Of a stretch of DNA of 64,000 bases, positions 1 through 7,552 are shown in pieces (within the stretch, counting starts at the first letter, position 1; the number at the start of each line of letters is the position of its first letter). A program made the translations under genes and the position numbers. Below the pieces are notes generated by a model that was not told where the DNA came from, ran no database searches, and saw only the letters and a list, made by a program, of their open reading frames with translations. Where the stretch lies: positions 25,828-89,827 of the forward strand of contig CASELQ010000005.1 in assembly GCA_949288785.1 (NCBI GenBank). Direction: 5' to 3'. This DNA comes from an uncultured Eubacteriales bacterium. Its GTDB lineage: Bacteria; Bacillota; Clostridia; Christensenellales; Borkfalkiaceae.

Positions 1-690
1 AAGTATACGGGGCTTATTGACTGGCAGGTCTCGCATATTCTTACGGGCGAATATTATTGCGAAAAGGTAGCCGAACTCACCCGTAGCGCGGCGGACAGGA
101 TAACGGCGCTTGCGGACAGGATAACCGCAGACGACGAGGAGAGCGCCGCGGCGGTGTTCGAGGCGCTGCTGCTTACGGGTATAGGCATGAGCTTTACACG
201 CACTTCCCGCCCGGCGAGCGGCACCGAACACATTCTTTCGCACTATTGGGAATGTAAAAAATTATTGGCGGGGGAACTTTCGGATTTTCACGGCAGGAAG
301 GTGGGAGTTGCAACCCTTTATATAATGCGGCTGTACGGCGAACTATATAAAAAAGAAAGGGTGCGCGCGCACGGGGACACCACGAATTGGGAAGAAGTTT
401 ACGCCGATTACGGCGCGCTTGCTCCCGAAGTAAAGCGGCTGAACACGCCACGTACCGTAACGGACGGTTTAGATCCCGCCGCCTTGGAGAGAAACTGGGA
501 TAAGGTAAGGGAGATAATAGCTTCGTCGCCGTCCTATGAGGAAATACGCGCCGCCATGATAAAGGCGGGCTGCGCCATGGATAATAATGACATAGGCGTT
601 TCGGATAAGCTCAGAGATTCCGGGCTGAAATACCACCCCTATATGCGCAACCGCATGTCTTTAAGGCGGCTTTTGCCCATGATAGATTAA
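1..690 (+). CDS. egsA: sn-glycerol-1-phosphate dehydrogenase, 3' part (AraM/EgsA family)
   Basis: The reading frame is open from base 1, so the 5' part lies outside the window; 229 codons remain. The protein belongs to the iron/zinc-containing dehydroquinate synthase-like superfamily, which reduces dihydroxyacetone phosphate to sn-glycerol-1-phosphate with NAD(P)H. The recognisable element is SRPASGTEHILSHYWE followed by FHGRKVGVATL, which together carry the histidines that bind the catalytic metal in EgsA/AraM proteins. In archaea this enzyme sets lipid backbone chirality; in Bacillota AraM-type copies its product is used for heptaprenylglyceryl phosphate-type lipids, and which role applies here cannot be told. 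The gene ends at a TAA and faces a terminator shared with the convergent collagen-like gene. Confidence 0.78.
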   Translation, partial: KYTGLIDWQVSHILTGEYYCEKVAELTRSAADRITALADRITADDEESAAAVFEALLLTGIGMSFTRTSRPASGTEHILSHYWECKKLLAGELSDFHGRKVGVATLYIMRLYGELYKKERVRAHGDTTNWEEVYADYGALAPEVKRLNTPRTVTDGLDPAALERNWDKVREIIASSPSYEEIRAAMIKAGCAMDNNDIGVSDKLRDSGLKYHPYMRNRMSLRRLLPMID

Positions 691-747
691 GCGGGCGCCG
701 CCGCATGCCCGTATGAACGAACGGGGCTGAAAAATTATTTTGTAATA

Positions 748-775
748 AAAAGCGGAGACTTTTTGTCCCCGCTTT
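748..775 (-). terminator. intrinsic terminator between convergent genes
   Basis: The stem AAAGCGGAGAC / GTCCCCGCTTT encloses a five-T loop. The single mismatch on the plus strand becomes a G-U pair on the minus strand, where the stem is followed by a T run, so it best serves the collagen-like gene that ends at 814. It may also stop the plus-strand dehydrogenase transcript. Confidence 0.75.
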
Positions 776-813
776 TAAGCTTTAAACTGCCGATTACAAG
801 GCAACCGTAGTAG

Positions 814-1482
814 CTACGTGGGTATTCTCATAACCAAGAGCCCTACGCCCGTGGAAGTAACCGTCTGGGTGGAAGAGTTGCGCACGGTAAGGGTCCCGGC
901 GGAGGCGGCGTTGTAAAGTATGGTCTTGCTGCCCGCCGATTCCGAACTTGCGGTGTTGGCGGTCGTGATAGATTCGTTTGTAACCTGCGCGCCGTTGAAA
1001 TACAGCGACGTTACCATATCGTCCGAAGGTACCGAACCGTTGGCGAAAAACGAAACGAGATACAGCCCCGCCGCCGGCAGATTTACCGCATTGCTTGAAA
1101 CCGACATGGTGGTGCCGGCGGTGGCTGCCGTCTGCGTTATCGGATAATCGGTATCGGTGGTAACCGAATCGGCGCCCGCGCTCGCGTATATTATATCGTT
1201 GGTACCGGGTATGCCCTGCGGCCCCTGCGGGCCGGTAGCGCCCGTAGCACCCGTTGCGCCGGCAGGCCCCTGCGGACCCGTTGCACCCGTCGCGCCGGTA
1301 GCACCCGCCGCGCCGGTGGCGCCCGTCGCCCCTTGCGGACCTACGGGCCCCTGGGGTCCCTGCGGCCCCTGCGCTCCTCTCGGACCTGCGGGACCCACCG
1401 GGCCGCGCGGTCCTCTTATTATCACCGCGTTATTACCGCAATTCCATCCTCCGCAACCGTTGTTGCCGAAAAAAAAGCACAT
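814..1482 (-). CDS. collagen-like surface protein with C-terminal BclA-type domain
   Basis: A 222-residue protein. After a short Cys/Asn/Gly-rich head ([18 protein letters not shown]) come about 24 uninterrupted Gly-X-Y triplets rich in GPQ and GAT, then a ~120-residue Ser/Thr/Ala-rich domain resembling the trimerising C-terminal jelly roll of BclA-type exosporium or surface filaments. The Gly-X-Y part should form a collagen triple helix. The start at 1482 is chosen because AAGGAGG lies 8 bases upstream; a further in-frame ATG at 1533 has no such site. No signal peptide is evident, which fits exosporium or otherwise non-classical surface proteins. The gene is flanked by terminators on both sides and looks monocistronic. 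The tract is internally repetitive DNA and could change length by recombination. Confidence 0.8.
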   Translation of the reverse strand: MCFFFGNNGCGGWNCGNNAVIIRGPRGPVGPAGPRGAQGPQGPQGPVGPQGATGATGAAGATGATGATGPQGPAGATGATGATGPQGPQGIPGTNDIIYASAGADSVTTDTDYPITQTAATAGTTMSVSSNAVNLPAAGLYLVSFFANGSVPSDDMVTSLYFNGAQVTNESITTANTASSESAGSKTILYNAASAGTLTVRNSSTQTVTSTGVGLLVMRIPT

Positions 1483-1619
1483 AAAAAATTCCTCCTTGGT
1501 GGATTTAGTACATATTATTCGGCTGGCGGTCAAAATGTTAACGGATACCGGCGGCGCGCTTTAAAACGGTAGCGGGAGGAGTTGCCGCGTAAAAGGGTAT
1601 AGGGGTAAAATCGTCAAAA

Positions 1620-1650
1620 AAAATGACAGCGGCAATTGCGCTGTCATTTT
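1620..1650 (-). terminator. intrinsic terminator of the thioesterase gene
   Basis: A perfect 12-bp stem, AAAATGACAGCG / CGCTGTCATTTT, with a 7-nt loop. On the minus strand the second arm runs into eight Ts. It lies 45 bp beyond the stop codon at 1695 and upstream of the collagen-like gene, so it separates the two transcripts. Confidence 0.85.
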
Positions 1651-1694
1651 AGGGGTTTTATGTTAAACGCGGCGGAGATTTTACGCCGCGCGGT

Positions 1695-2210
1695 TCATTC
1701 CATATTCAGCGGGGGAAAGTCTATTTCAGTTGCGTCGCACGGGAGGTCGTAACACATCTCTTCCTTTTCGTCCGCGCTATTGTCGAACGCTTTTTCTGCG
1801 GGCAGTTTCATATATCTTGCGCTGCCTTCGGCAAGCAGCGTTCCGTCCATGGTATAGATTTCGCCTTTTGCCGCAAACCAGCGGGGAGAATCGTGCGTGA
1901 TATACCCCCGTGCTTTAAGCGGCACGCCGTACTGTACGGGGCGGCGGAAAGATATGTTCATGGTGGTGGTAACTCCGTATGTCGCGGGTTCCTTTATCCA
2001 CAGCGCCCTGCCCATTAGTTCATCTAAAAAGGCGGAGATCATGCCGCCGTGCGTGCGATCGGGATAACTTTGGTGCTCGGGCAAAAATTCGAATATGCTC
2101 GCCACGAAATTGCCTTCCATTATATAGAAGGGCGCCTTTACCCCCAAAGGGTTTTCCATGCCGCAGATTATGCAGTTTCTGCTGTTGGTTTGTCTGCTTA
2201 AAACTTTCAT
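1695..2210 (-). CDS. PaaI-like hotdog-fold thioesterase
   Basis: 171 residues. The central THGGMISAFLDELMG segment is the typical HGG motif of the PaaI/YbgC hotdog family, which hydrolyses acyl- or aryl-CoA thioesters. It is followed by strands such as TTTMNISFRRPVQYG and LKARGYI, as expected for the fold. An N-terminal CIICGMENPLG, with two cysteines, precedes the domain, and a ~25-residue acidic tail follows it. AAGGAG sits 8 bases before the ATG. A strong promoter lies upstream and a terminator downstream, so the gene stands alone. The substrate cannot be predicted from sequence. Confidence 0.75.
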   Translation of the reverse strand: MKVLSRQTNSRNCIICGMENPLGVKAPFYIMEGNFVASIFEFLPEHQSYPDRTHGGMISAFLDELMGRALWIKEPATYGVTTTMNISFRRPVQYGVPLKARGYITHDSPRWFAAKGEIYTMDGTLLAEGSARYMKLPAEKAFDNSADEKEEMCYDLPCDATEIDFPPLNME

Positions 2211-2231
2211 ATTACAAACTCCTTACAAACA

Positions 2232-2260
2232 ATTATAACACAATTTACTTTGGTTTTCAA
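2232..2260 (-). promoter_or_regulatory. sigma-A promoter for the thioesterase gene
   Basis: On the minus strand TTGAAA (2260-2255) and TATAAT (2237-2232) are separated by exactly 17 bp. The start codon follows at 2210 with a short leader holding the ribosome-binding site. Confidence 0.75.
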
Positions 2261-2380
2261 CCGCATAAGTCCGTTTGATTGACAGTTCTTTATAAATTTT
2301 ATATACTGAAAATGTACCGAAATCGGGAGAGTGAACCAGGCAGTATTTGCGGCGTAAAAGAGTTTTTTACCCGAAAGCGC

Positions 2381-2412
2381 TTGACTTTCGTTCGGGGGGG
2401 GGGTGCTATAAT
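2381..2412 (+). promoter_or_regulatory. promoter of ABC exporter with G10 tract in the spacer
   Basis: TTGACT (2381-2386) and a perfect TATAAT (2407-2412) are separated by 20 bp, three more than optimal. The spacer contains an uninterrupted run of ten Gs (2394-2403). Loss of two or three Gs by slippage would restore a 17-18 bp spacer, so expression of the downstream exporter may be phase-variable. The hexamers and the tract are seen; the switching is inference. Confidence 0.65.
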
Positions 2413-2448
2413 TGACGGCGAAAGGAAACAAGGAGAATAAAAAAGTAT

Positions 2449-3378
2449 ATGTCGGCGGTAAGCATGGCTGAAAACGTTATAGAAATAGAGGGGCTTAAAA
2501 AGAGTTTCGGCAAAATAACGGCGGTGGACGACCTTTCTTTCAAGGTAAAGCGGGGCGAGCTGTTCGCCTTTTTGGGGGTGAACGGCGCGGGCAAGTCCAC
2601 TACTATCTCCGTCATGTGCGGCAGTCTTAAAAAGGACGGCGGAAAGGTCCTCATTACGGGGGAGGAAATCGATCGCGGCGGCGACAACGTGAAGCGCAAA
2701 CTCGGGGTGGTGTTTCAGGAAAGCACGCTGGATAAACCCCTGTCCGTAAAGGATAATCTCATGAGCCGCGCCGCGCTTTACGGAATACGCGGCGGGGAGT
2801 TCGAGGCGCGTTTTGCGGCGCTGGACGACCTTTTGGGACTTTCGGAAATAAAAGACAGACCCGCGGGGAAACTTTCGGGCGGACAGAGGAGAAGGGCGGA
2901 CATAGCCCGCGCGCTCTTGCACGACCCCGAGATACTCATTTTAGACGAGCCCACCACCGGGCTGGACCCGCAGACCAGAAAACGGGTGTGGCAGGCGGCG
3001 GACATATTGAGAAAGGAGAGGGGGCTTACCGTCTTTCTTACCACGCACTATATGGAAGAGGCGGCGGAAGCCGATTACGTGGTGATACTCGACGGCGGGA
3101 AAAAGGCTGCGGAAGGCACTCCTTTGCAGTTAAAGAACGCCTATGCCGGAGATTACGTTTATCTTTACGGGGTAACGGCGGCGGGGGCGGAGGGGTTAGG
3201 CGTGCCATTTACGCCGATTAAGGAAGGGGTCCGCCTCACCGTGAAAGATACTTCCGAGGCAAAGCGGCTTTTACTGCTCCGCCCCGAACTGTTTAAAGAC
3301 TTTGAGATAATAAAGGGCAGGATGGACGACGTTTTTCTTGCCGTAACCGGGAAAAATCTGCGGGAGGAAGGGAGATGA
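2449..3378 (+). CDS. ABC transporter ATP-binding protein (ABC-2 / DrrA-like)
   Basis: 309 residues. The ATPase has the Walker A GVNGAGKSTT, the signature LSGGQRRRADIARALL, and the Walker [13 protein letters not shown], followed by a switch histidine in FLTTHYMEEA. The ~80-residue C-terminal extension is typical of DrrA/CcmA-type exporters. The gene overlaps the following permease by four bases (ATGA), so the two form one exporter. The start is uncertain: AAGGAG lies 13 bases before the ATG at 2449, which is long, and the alternative ATG at 2464 has no visible site. The cargo (drug, lipid or polysaccharide) is unknown. Confidence 0.88.
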   Translation: MSAVSMAENVIEIEGLKKSFGKITAVDDLSFKVKRGELFAFLGVNGAGKSTTISVMCGSLKKDGGKVLITGEEIDRGGDNVKRKLGVVFQESTLDKPLSVKDNLMSRAALYGIRGGEFEARFAALDDLLGLSEIKDRPAGKLSGGQRRRADIARALLHDPEILILDEPTTGLDPQTRKRVWQAADILRKERGLTVFLTTHYMEEAAEADYVVILDGGKKAAEGTPLQLKNAYAGDYVYLYGVTAAGAEGLGVPFTPIKEGVRLTVKDTSEAKRLLLLRPELFKDFEIIKGRMDDVFLAVTGKNLREEGR

Positions 3379-4271
3379 ACGCCGTTACAGCACTTATTAA
3401 ACGCAACGTAAAACTGTTTTTCAAGGACAAGGGGATGTTCTTTTCTTCCCTCATAACCCCCATAATCCTGCTGGTTCTTTACGCCACTTTTTTATCGGGG
3501 ATTTATAAAGACAGTTTTTACGCCTCCCTGCCGGAGGGTATGGAGATTTCCGAAAGACTGATTTCGGGGCTTGCGGCGGGGCAGCTGTTTGCTTCGCTCC
3601 TTGCGGTAAGCTCGGTTACCGTGGCGTTCTGCGCCAATTTTCTGGTGGTGCAGGATAAGGTTACGGGCGCAAGGAAAGATATGCTGGTATCGCCCGTGAA
3701 TCCCGCCCGGCTGTCGGTAGCCTATTACCTTTCCGCTGCAATTTCGAGTTTGATCATATGTTTTGCGGCGGTGGCGGTATCTTTTGTATACGTGGCGGCA
3801 GTGGGCTGGTATCTTTCTTTTGCGGACGTGCTGCTTATAATTTTGGACGTGTTTATACTTGTAATGTTCGGCACGGCGCTTTCTTCCGTTATAAACTATT
3901 TTCTGACAACGCAGGGTCAGATCTCCGCCGTGGGTACCGTTATAAGCGCGGGATACGGGTTTATATGCGGGGCGTATATGCCCATTTATTCGTTCGGCGA
4001 GGGGTTAAGAAACGCGGTCATGTTCTTACCCGGCACTTACGGCACTTCGCTTTTAAGAAACCACGCCATGCGCGGCGCTCTTTCAAGCCTTGAAACGGAG
4101 GGCGTGCCCGCCGCCGCAATAAACGCCTTAAAGGACGGGGTGGATATTAACCTGTATTTTTTCGGCAGCAGCGTGGAGCCGTGGGTGATGTATCCGGTGC
4201 TGTGCGCTTCGGTGGCGCTGTTTGCCGGGATATTTATTCTCATAAACAAATTTTCCAAGGCAAAAAAATAG
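3375..4271 (+). CDS. ABC-2 type transporter permease
   Basis: 298 residues with about six hydrophobic segments (roughly residues 22-45, 60-90, 110-135, 140-165, 172-195 and 270-292). It begins with the short cytoplasmic NAVTALIKRNVKLFFKDKG element typical of ABC-2 permeases. It is translationally coupled to the ATPase gene upstream by an ATGA overlap. Together they should form an exporter dimer in the cytoplasmic membrane. Nothing in the sequence identifies the substrate. Confidence 0.85.
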   Translation: MNAVTALIKRNVKLFFKDKGMFFSSLITPIILLVLYATFLSGIYKDSFYASLPEGMEISERLISGLAAGQLFASLLAVSSVTVAFCANFLVVQDKVTGARKDMLVSPVNPARLSVAYYLSAAISSLIICFAAVAVSFVYVAAVGWYLSFADVLLIILDVFILVMFGTALSSVINYFLTTQGQISAVGTVISAGYGFICGAYMPIYSFGEGLRNAVMFLPGTYGTSLLRNHAMRGALSSLETEGVPAAAINALKDGVDINLYFFGSSVEPWVMYPVLCASVALFAGIFILINKFSKAKK

Positions 4272-4698
4272 CGGTTTAAAATTCATAGTGTGTGCGCCGC
4301 GAAAAATTTTAAAAGGCGTTTGGCGGCTGAGAGAAAATCAAGCCGGAAACCCGGCAAAAACGGCGCCCGTAAGGCCTTAAACAAGTTGTTTTTATAATAT
4401 ATATGGGCATATATTCGTTGCGTTTGCATAAATATATGCTCATATATATTATTTTTAAGCCCCGAAATCATATATATGCGCATACGCGGCGAAAATATAT
4501 TTCGGCAACGGCTGAGCATATAAGGCAAATTCCGCCTTTTTGGGAATATACCTGCGCATATCCGGTAAGTGTTTAAGCGGCGGGAAGTAAATTATTGAAA
4601 ACATAGTAAAAAAACCGATAAATTTTAATATCTTTAACCGATTACGGGAAAAATCCGCAAAAAAATTTGCCGCATACCTTTACGCGCCCCTCAAAAGG
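4272..4698. other. long intergenic region without a convincing gene
   Basis: Both strands lack an ORF with a plausible start and ribosome-binding site. The left part holds a small GCCGG/CCGGC hairpin near 4350. The middle part is an AT-rich array of palindromes (4399-4487, listed separately) followed by further GCATAT half-sites near 4516 and 4556. No known RNA gene was recognised. Confidence 0.6.
4399..4487. promoter_or_regulatory. three copies of the palindrome ATATATG-N2-CATATAT
   Basis: Perfect 7+2+7 palindromes occur at 4399-4414 (centre GG) and 4432-4447 (centre CT). A third at 4472-4487 (centre CG) keeps the left arm and CATA of the right arm. The starts are 33 and 40 bp apart. Such spacing of a 16-bp inverted repeat suggests a dimeric regulator binding cooperatively, or a nucleoid-type site. 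Which gene it controls is unclear; the next gene is at 4799. Confidence 0.5.
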
Positions 4699-4727
4699 TT
4701 GCGGATTTTTCATAAAAAGGGTATAAT
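4699..4727 (+). promoter_or_regulatory. sigma-A promoter of the uvrBA operon
   Basis: TTGCGG (4699-4704), a 17-bp spacer, and a perfect TATAAT (4722-4727). The expected start site falls within or just beside the SOS box that begins six bases downstream. Confidence 0.65.
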
Positions 4728-4732
4728 ATAAA

Positions 4733-4746
4733 CGAACATTTGTTCA
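4733..4746. promoter_or_regulatory. LexA (DinR-type) SOS box
   Basis: The core GAAC-ATTT-GTTC (4734-4745), preceded by C, matches the Gram-positive LexA operator form CGAAC-N4-GTTC. It sits immediately after the -10 element, where bound LexA would block transcription start. The downstream genes include uvrB and uvrA, classic SOS targets, which supports the assignment. Confidence 0.82.
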
Positions 4747-4798
4747 AAACGTATATATCGGGGCGCAAAGATCCAAAATATCCGATGTAGGGAATATT

Positions 4799-5179
4799 AT
4801 GCTGGATAAACGGAGTTTTGCGCTTCTCGAATATATAAACGGGGAATGCCGCGGCGGGGGATATAAGATTTTTTCCACCGCCGAACTTGCCTCCTCGGCG
4901 GGAGAAGAGCAGCCGCTCGAACTTGAAGCGGTGAGAGAATGTATCAAAACGCTTGCGGAAAACGAATACGTCAGCGTAAAATATCAGGACGAAGAGGAGT
5001 TATGCGCAATGCCGCTTTCTAAGGGCAGGCGCGCCTTTGAACAGCGGCTGGACGAGCAGGCGGAAAAGATTTACGCCGCCAGAAGATACGCCTTTTATTC
5101 ATTTATAGGCGCGCTTGCGGGCGGAATACTTGCGGCTTTGATCGCTGCCTTCGCCGTACTTATAGCGGGGGCGGCGTAA
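4799..5179 (+). CDS. small membrane-anchored protein with winged-helix-like N-terminus, paralogue 1
   Basis: 126 residues of unrecognised family. Residues 1 to about 80 look like a winged-helix fold: MLDKRSFALLEYINGEC, then a helix with ELASSAGEE, a likely recognition-type helix (LEAVRECIKTLAENEYVSVKY) and a wing ending LCAMPLSKGRRAF. A single C-terminal membrane helix covers roughly residues 98-124. The next gene is a paralogue (MLNKR start, YSDRRGETVLCITLSEKGRAF). The gene is first in the transcript driven by the LexA-controlled promoter, ahead of uvrB and uvrA, so it should be DNA-damage induced. Other bacteria make small SOS-induced membrane proteins that delay division (YneA, SidA); a similar role here would be inference. 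The ribosome-binding site (AGGGAA) is weak. Confidence 0.7.
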   Translation: MLDKRSFALLEYINGECRGGGYKIFSTAELASSAGEEQPLELEAVRECIKTLAENEYVSVKYQDEEELCAMPLSKGRRAFEQRLDEQAEKIYAARRYAFYSFIGALAGGILAALIAAFAVLIAGAA

Positions 5180-5530
5180 ATGCTGAATAAGAGAGAAAAC
5201 CGCGTGATGGGCGTGCTTTACGAGGAGTGCAAGGATAAAAATTCGGCGCTGATAAGTCCTGCGGACATAGCCCGCCTTGCGGGCGGAGAGATGACCGCCG
5301 CGCAGGCGGAAAAGATAGCCGCCGACCTTGCCATGGACGGGTATTTCGACCTTGTGTATTCGGACAGGCGGGGCGAAACGGTTTTGTGCATAACCCTGTC
5401 GGAAAAGGGCAGGGCGTTCCGCCGCACGGCGCTGGTGGCAAAACGCAATCTTGTTTACCGCCTGGGGCTTACGGTGGCGTTTGCCGTGGTGAGTTTTCTT
5501 ATAGGACTTTTGCTTAAAGCGCTGTTTTAG
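5180..5530 (+). CDS. small membrane-anchored protein with winged-helix-like N-terminus, paralogue 2
   Basis: 116 residues, starting on the base after the stop codon of its paralogue, so the pair is translationally coupled. It shares the MLxKR start, a helical region (ISPADIARLAGGEMTAAQ, then AADLAMDGYFDLVY), the LC-x-x-LSEKGRAF wing-like element and a C-terminal membrane helix (about residues 90-114). No cysteine or catalytic signature is conserved between the two copies. Its place between an SOS box and uvrB points to the damage response. I do not recognise the family, and DNA binding by the N-terminal domain is a fold-level guess. Confidence 0.7.
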   Translation: MLNKRENRVMGVLYEECKDKNSALISPADIARLAGGEMTAAQAEKIAADLAMDGYFDLVYSDRRGETVLCITLSEKGRAFRRTALVAKRNLVYRLGLTVAFAVVSFLIGLLLKALF

Positions 5531-5587
5531 TGCGCGATGCCGCGGTTTTTGTCAAGCGTTCGTACTGTCGCGATTTAGAGAAGAATT

Positions 5588-7552
5588 ATGGAAAAGAGAG
5601 ATTTTATACTTCATTCGGAATACAGCCCCACGGGCGATCAGCCCCGGGCGATAGAAAAACTTACCGAGGGGATAAGGGACGGGCTCCGTACGCAGGTGCT
5701 TTTGGGCGTAACGGGTTCGGGCAAGACCTTTACCATGGCGAACGTTATAAAAAACCTTAACCGCCCCGCGCTGGTTATCGCCCACAACAAGACGCTTGCG
5801 GCGCAGCTGTGCAACGAATTCCGCGAGTTTTTTCCCGAAAACCGCGTGGAGTTTTTCGTTTCCTATTACGATTATTATCAGCCGGAAGCCTATATCCCCA
5901 GCACGGATACTTACATAGAAAAGGACCTTGCCATAAACGACGAGATAGACAAGCTCCGCCATTCCGCCACCTGTTCTCTTTCCGAGCGGGCGGACACCAT
6001 AGTGGTGGCTTCGGTCTCCTGCATATACGGGTTGGGCGCGCCCGAAGAATATTACCGCCTGGCGGTATCTATCCGCCCGGGGGACGAGATTGAAAGGGAC
6101 GAGCTTATCCGCAGGCTGGTAGCCATACAGTACGTGAGAAAGGACGTGGATTTTTCCCGTTCTTCTTTTCGCGCGCACGGGGACGTGCTGGATATCTTCC
6201 CTTCCTCCAACACCGAGATTTTCATACGGGTGGAATTTTTCGGGGACACGGTGGACAGGATATGCGAGGCGGAATTCGTGTCCGGCAAGGTGGTATCCGA
6301 ACTCAAACACGCCGTGATATTCCCCGCCAGCCACTACGCGGTGGCGCAGGAAAAACTGGGGTACGCGCTTGCCGCCATAGAGCGGGACAAGGAAGACGAA
6401 GTGCGCGTTTTTAAAGAAGACGGTAAACTTCTGGAAGCCCAGCGGCTTAATCAGCGCACGGACAACGACATAGAGATGATCCGCGAGATGGGGTTTTGCA
6501 AGGGCATAGAAAATTACAGCCGGTATTTTGACGGCAGGCAGCCCGGTCAGCCCCCATTTACGCTGCTCGATTATTTCCCGCGGGACTTTATGGTTTTTAT
6601 AGACGAAAGCCACATGACCATTCCGCAGATAGGCGCAATGTACAACGGCGACCGTTCGAGAAAGCAGAGCCTTGTGGAGTACGGGTACCGGCTTAAATCG
6701 GCGTTCGACAACCGCCCCCTCACCTTTTCGGAATTTGACGAGCGGGTGGGGCAGATGATATGCGTTTCCGCCACGCCCGCGCCTTACGAGCTGGGGCAGG
6801 CGGGGCAGGTGGTGGAGCAGCTCATCCGCCCCACGGGGCTTTTAGACCCCGAAATTTCGGTGCGCCCCACCAAAAATCAGATAGACGACCTGCTCACGGA
6901 GATAAACAAGGTTACCGGGCAGCAGGGGAGGGTGCTCATAACCACGCTGACCAAGAAGATGGCGGAAAGCCTTACCGAATATTTAAAAGAAAACGGCGTG
7001 AAAGTGCGGTACATGCACAGCGATATAGACACGATGGAGCGGATAGACATAGTTTCGGGGTTGAGAAGCGGCGAGTTCGACGTGTTGTGCGGCATAAACC
7101 TTTTAAGGGAAGGGCTGGACCTCCCGGAAGTGAAGCTGGTTGCGATTTTAGACGCCGACAAGGAGGGTTTTCTGCGCAGCGAAACCTCCCTCATACAGAC
7201 CATAGGCCGCGCGGCGAGAAACGCCGAGGGCAGGGTGATAATGTATGCGGACGTGATTACCGGCAGCATGCGCCGCGCGATTGACGAAACGGAGCGAAGA
7301 AGGGCGGTGCAGCAGCAGTATAACAGGGAGCACGGCATAGTTCCCAAGACCATAGTAAAGGGCATAAACAACACGCTGGAAATCACCAAGAAGGCGGACA
7401 GAACCAAAGACATAAAGGCAAAAGACATTCCGGAGGAGATAGAGAAGCTGAAGGCGCTCATGAAGACGGCTTCCGCCAATCTGGACTTCGAGCAGTGCAT
7501 AGAGATACGGGATAACATAGCAAAGTTACGGGCAAGGATGAGAAAAGGATGA
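5588..7552 (+). CDS. uvrB: excinuclease ABC subunit UvrB
   Basis: 654 residues, full length. UvrB is the helicase-like damage-verification subunit of nucleotide excision repair; it is loaded by UvrA and recruits UvrC. Visible are Walker A GVTGSGKT (about residues 40-47), the tyrosine-rich beta-hairpin [20 protein letters not shown] that inserts between strands, the DESH helicase motif, the motif VI region QTIGRAARN, and a C-terminal UVR domain ([17 protein letters not shown]) that contacts UvrC. It overlaps uvrA by four bases (ATGA). The 57-bp gap after the small membrane protein has no promoter or terminator, consistent with transcription from the SOS promoter. Confidence 0.98.
   Translation: MEKRDFILHSEYSPTGDQPRAIEKLTEGIRDGLRTQVLLGVTGSGKTFTMANVIKNLNRPALVIAHNKTLAAQLCNEFREFFPENRVEFFVSYYDYYQPEAYIPSTDTYIEKDLAINDEIDKLRHSATCSLSERADTIVVASVSCIYGLGAPEEYYRLAVSIRPGDEIERDELIRRLVAIQYVRKDVDFSRSSFRAHGDVLDIFPSSNTEIFIRVEFFGDTVDRICEAEFVSGKVVSELKHAVIFPASHYAVAQEKLGYALAAIERDKEDEVRVFKEDGKLLEAQRLNQRTDNDIEMIREMGFCKGIENYSRYFDGRQPGQPPFTLLDYFPRDFMVFIDESHMTIPQIGAMYNGDRSRKQSLVEYGYRLKSAFDNRPLTFSEFDERVGQMICVSATPAPYELGQAGQVVEQLIRPTGLLDPEISVRPTKNQIDDLLTEINKVTGQQGRVLITTLTKKMAESLTEYLKENGVKVRYMHSDIDTMERIDIVSGLRSGEFDVLCGINLLREGLDLPEVKLVAILDADKEGFLRSETSLIQTIGRAARNAEGRVIMYADVITGSMRRAIDETERRRAVQQQYNREHGIVPKTIVKGINNTLEITKKADRTKDIKAKDIPEEIEKLKALMKTASANLDFEQCIEIRDNIAKLRARMRKG

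Noticed and set aside
1199..1422. CRISPR-like or satellite repeat
   Set aside because: The periodicity is 9 bp and coding (Gly-X-Y); there are no spacers.
1157..1564. Plus-strand Pro/Val/Ala-rich frame
   Set aside because: It is the reverse reading of the Gly-X-Y triplets of the collagen-like gene.
5552..6613. 353-codon minus-strand open frame inside uvrB
   Set aside because: Same reason: antisense to a conserved gene with no own signals.
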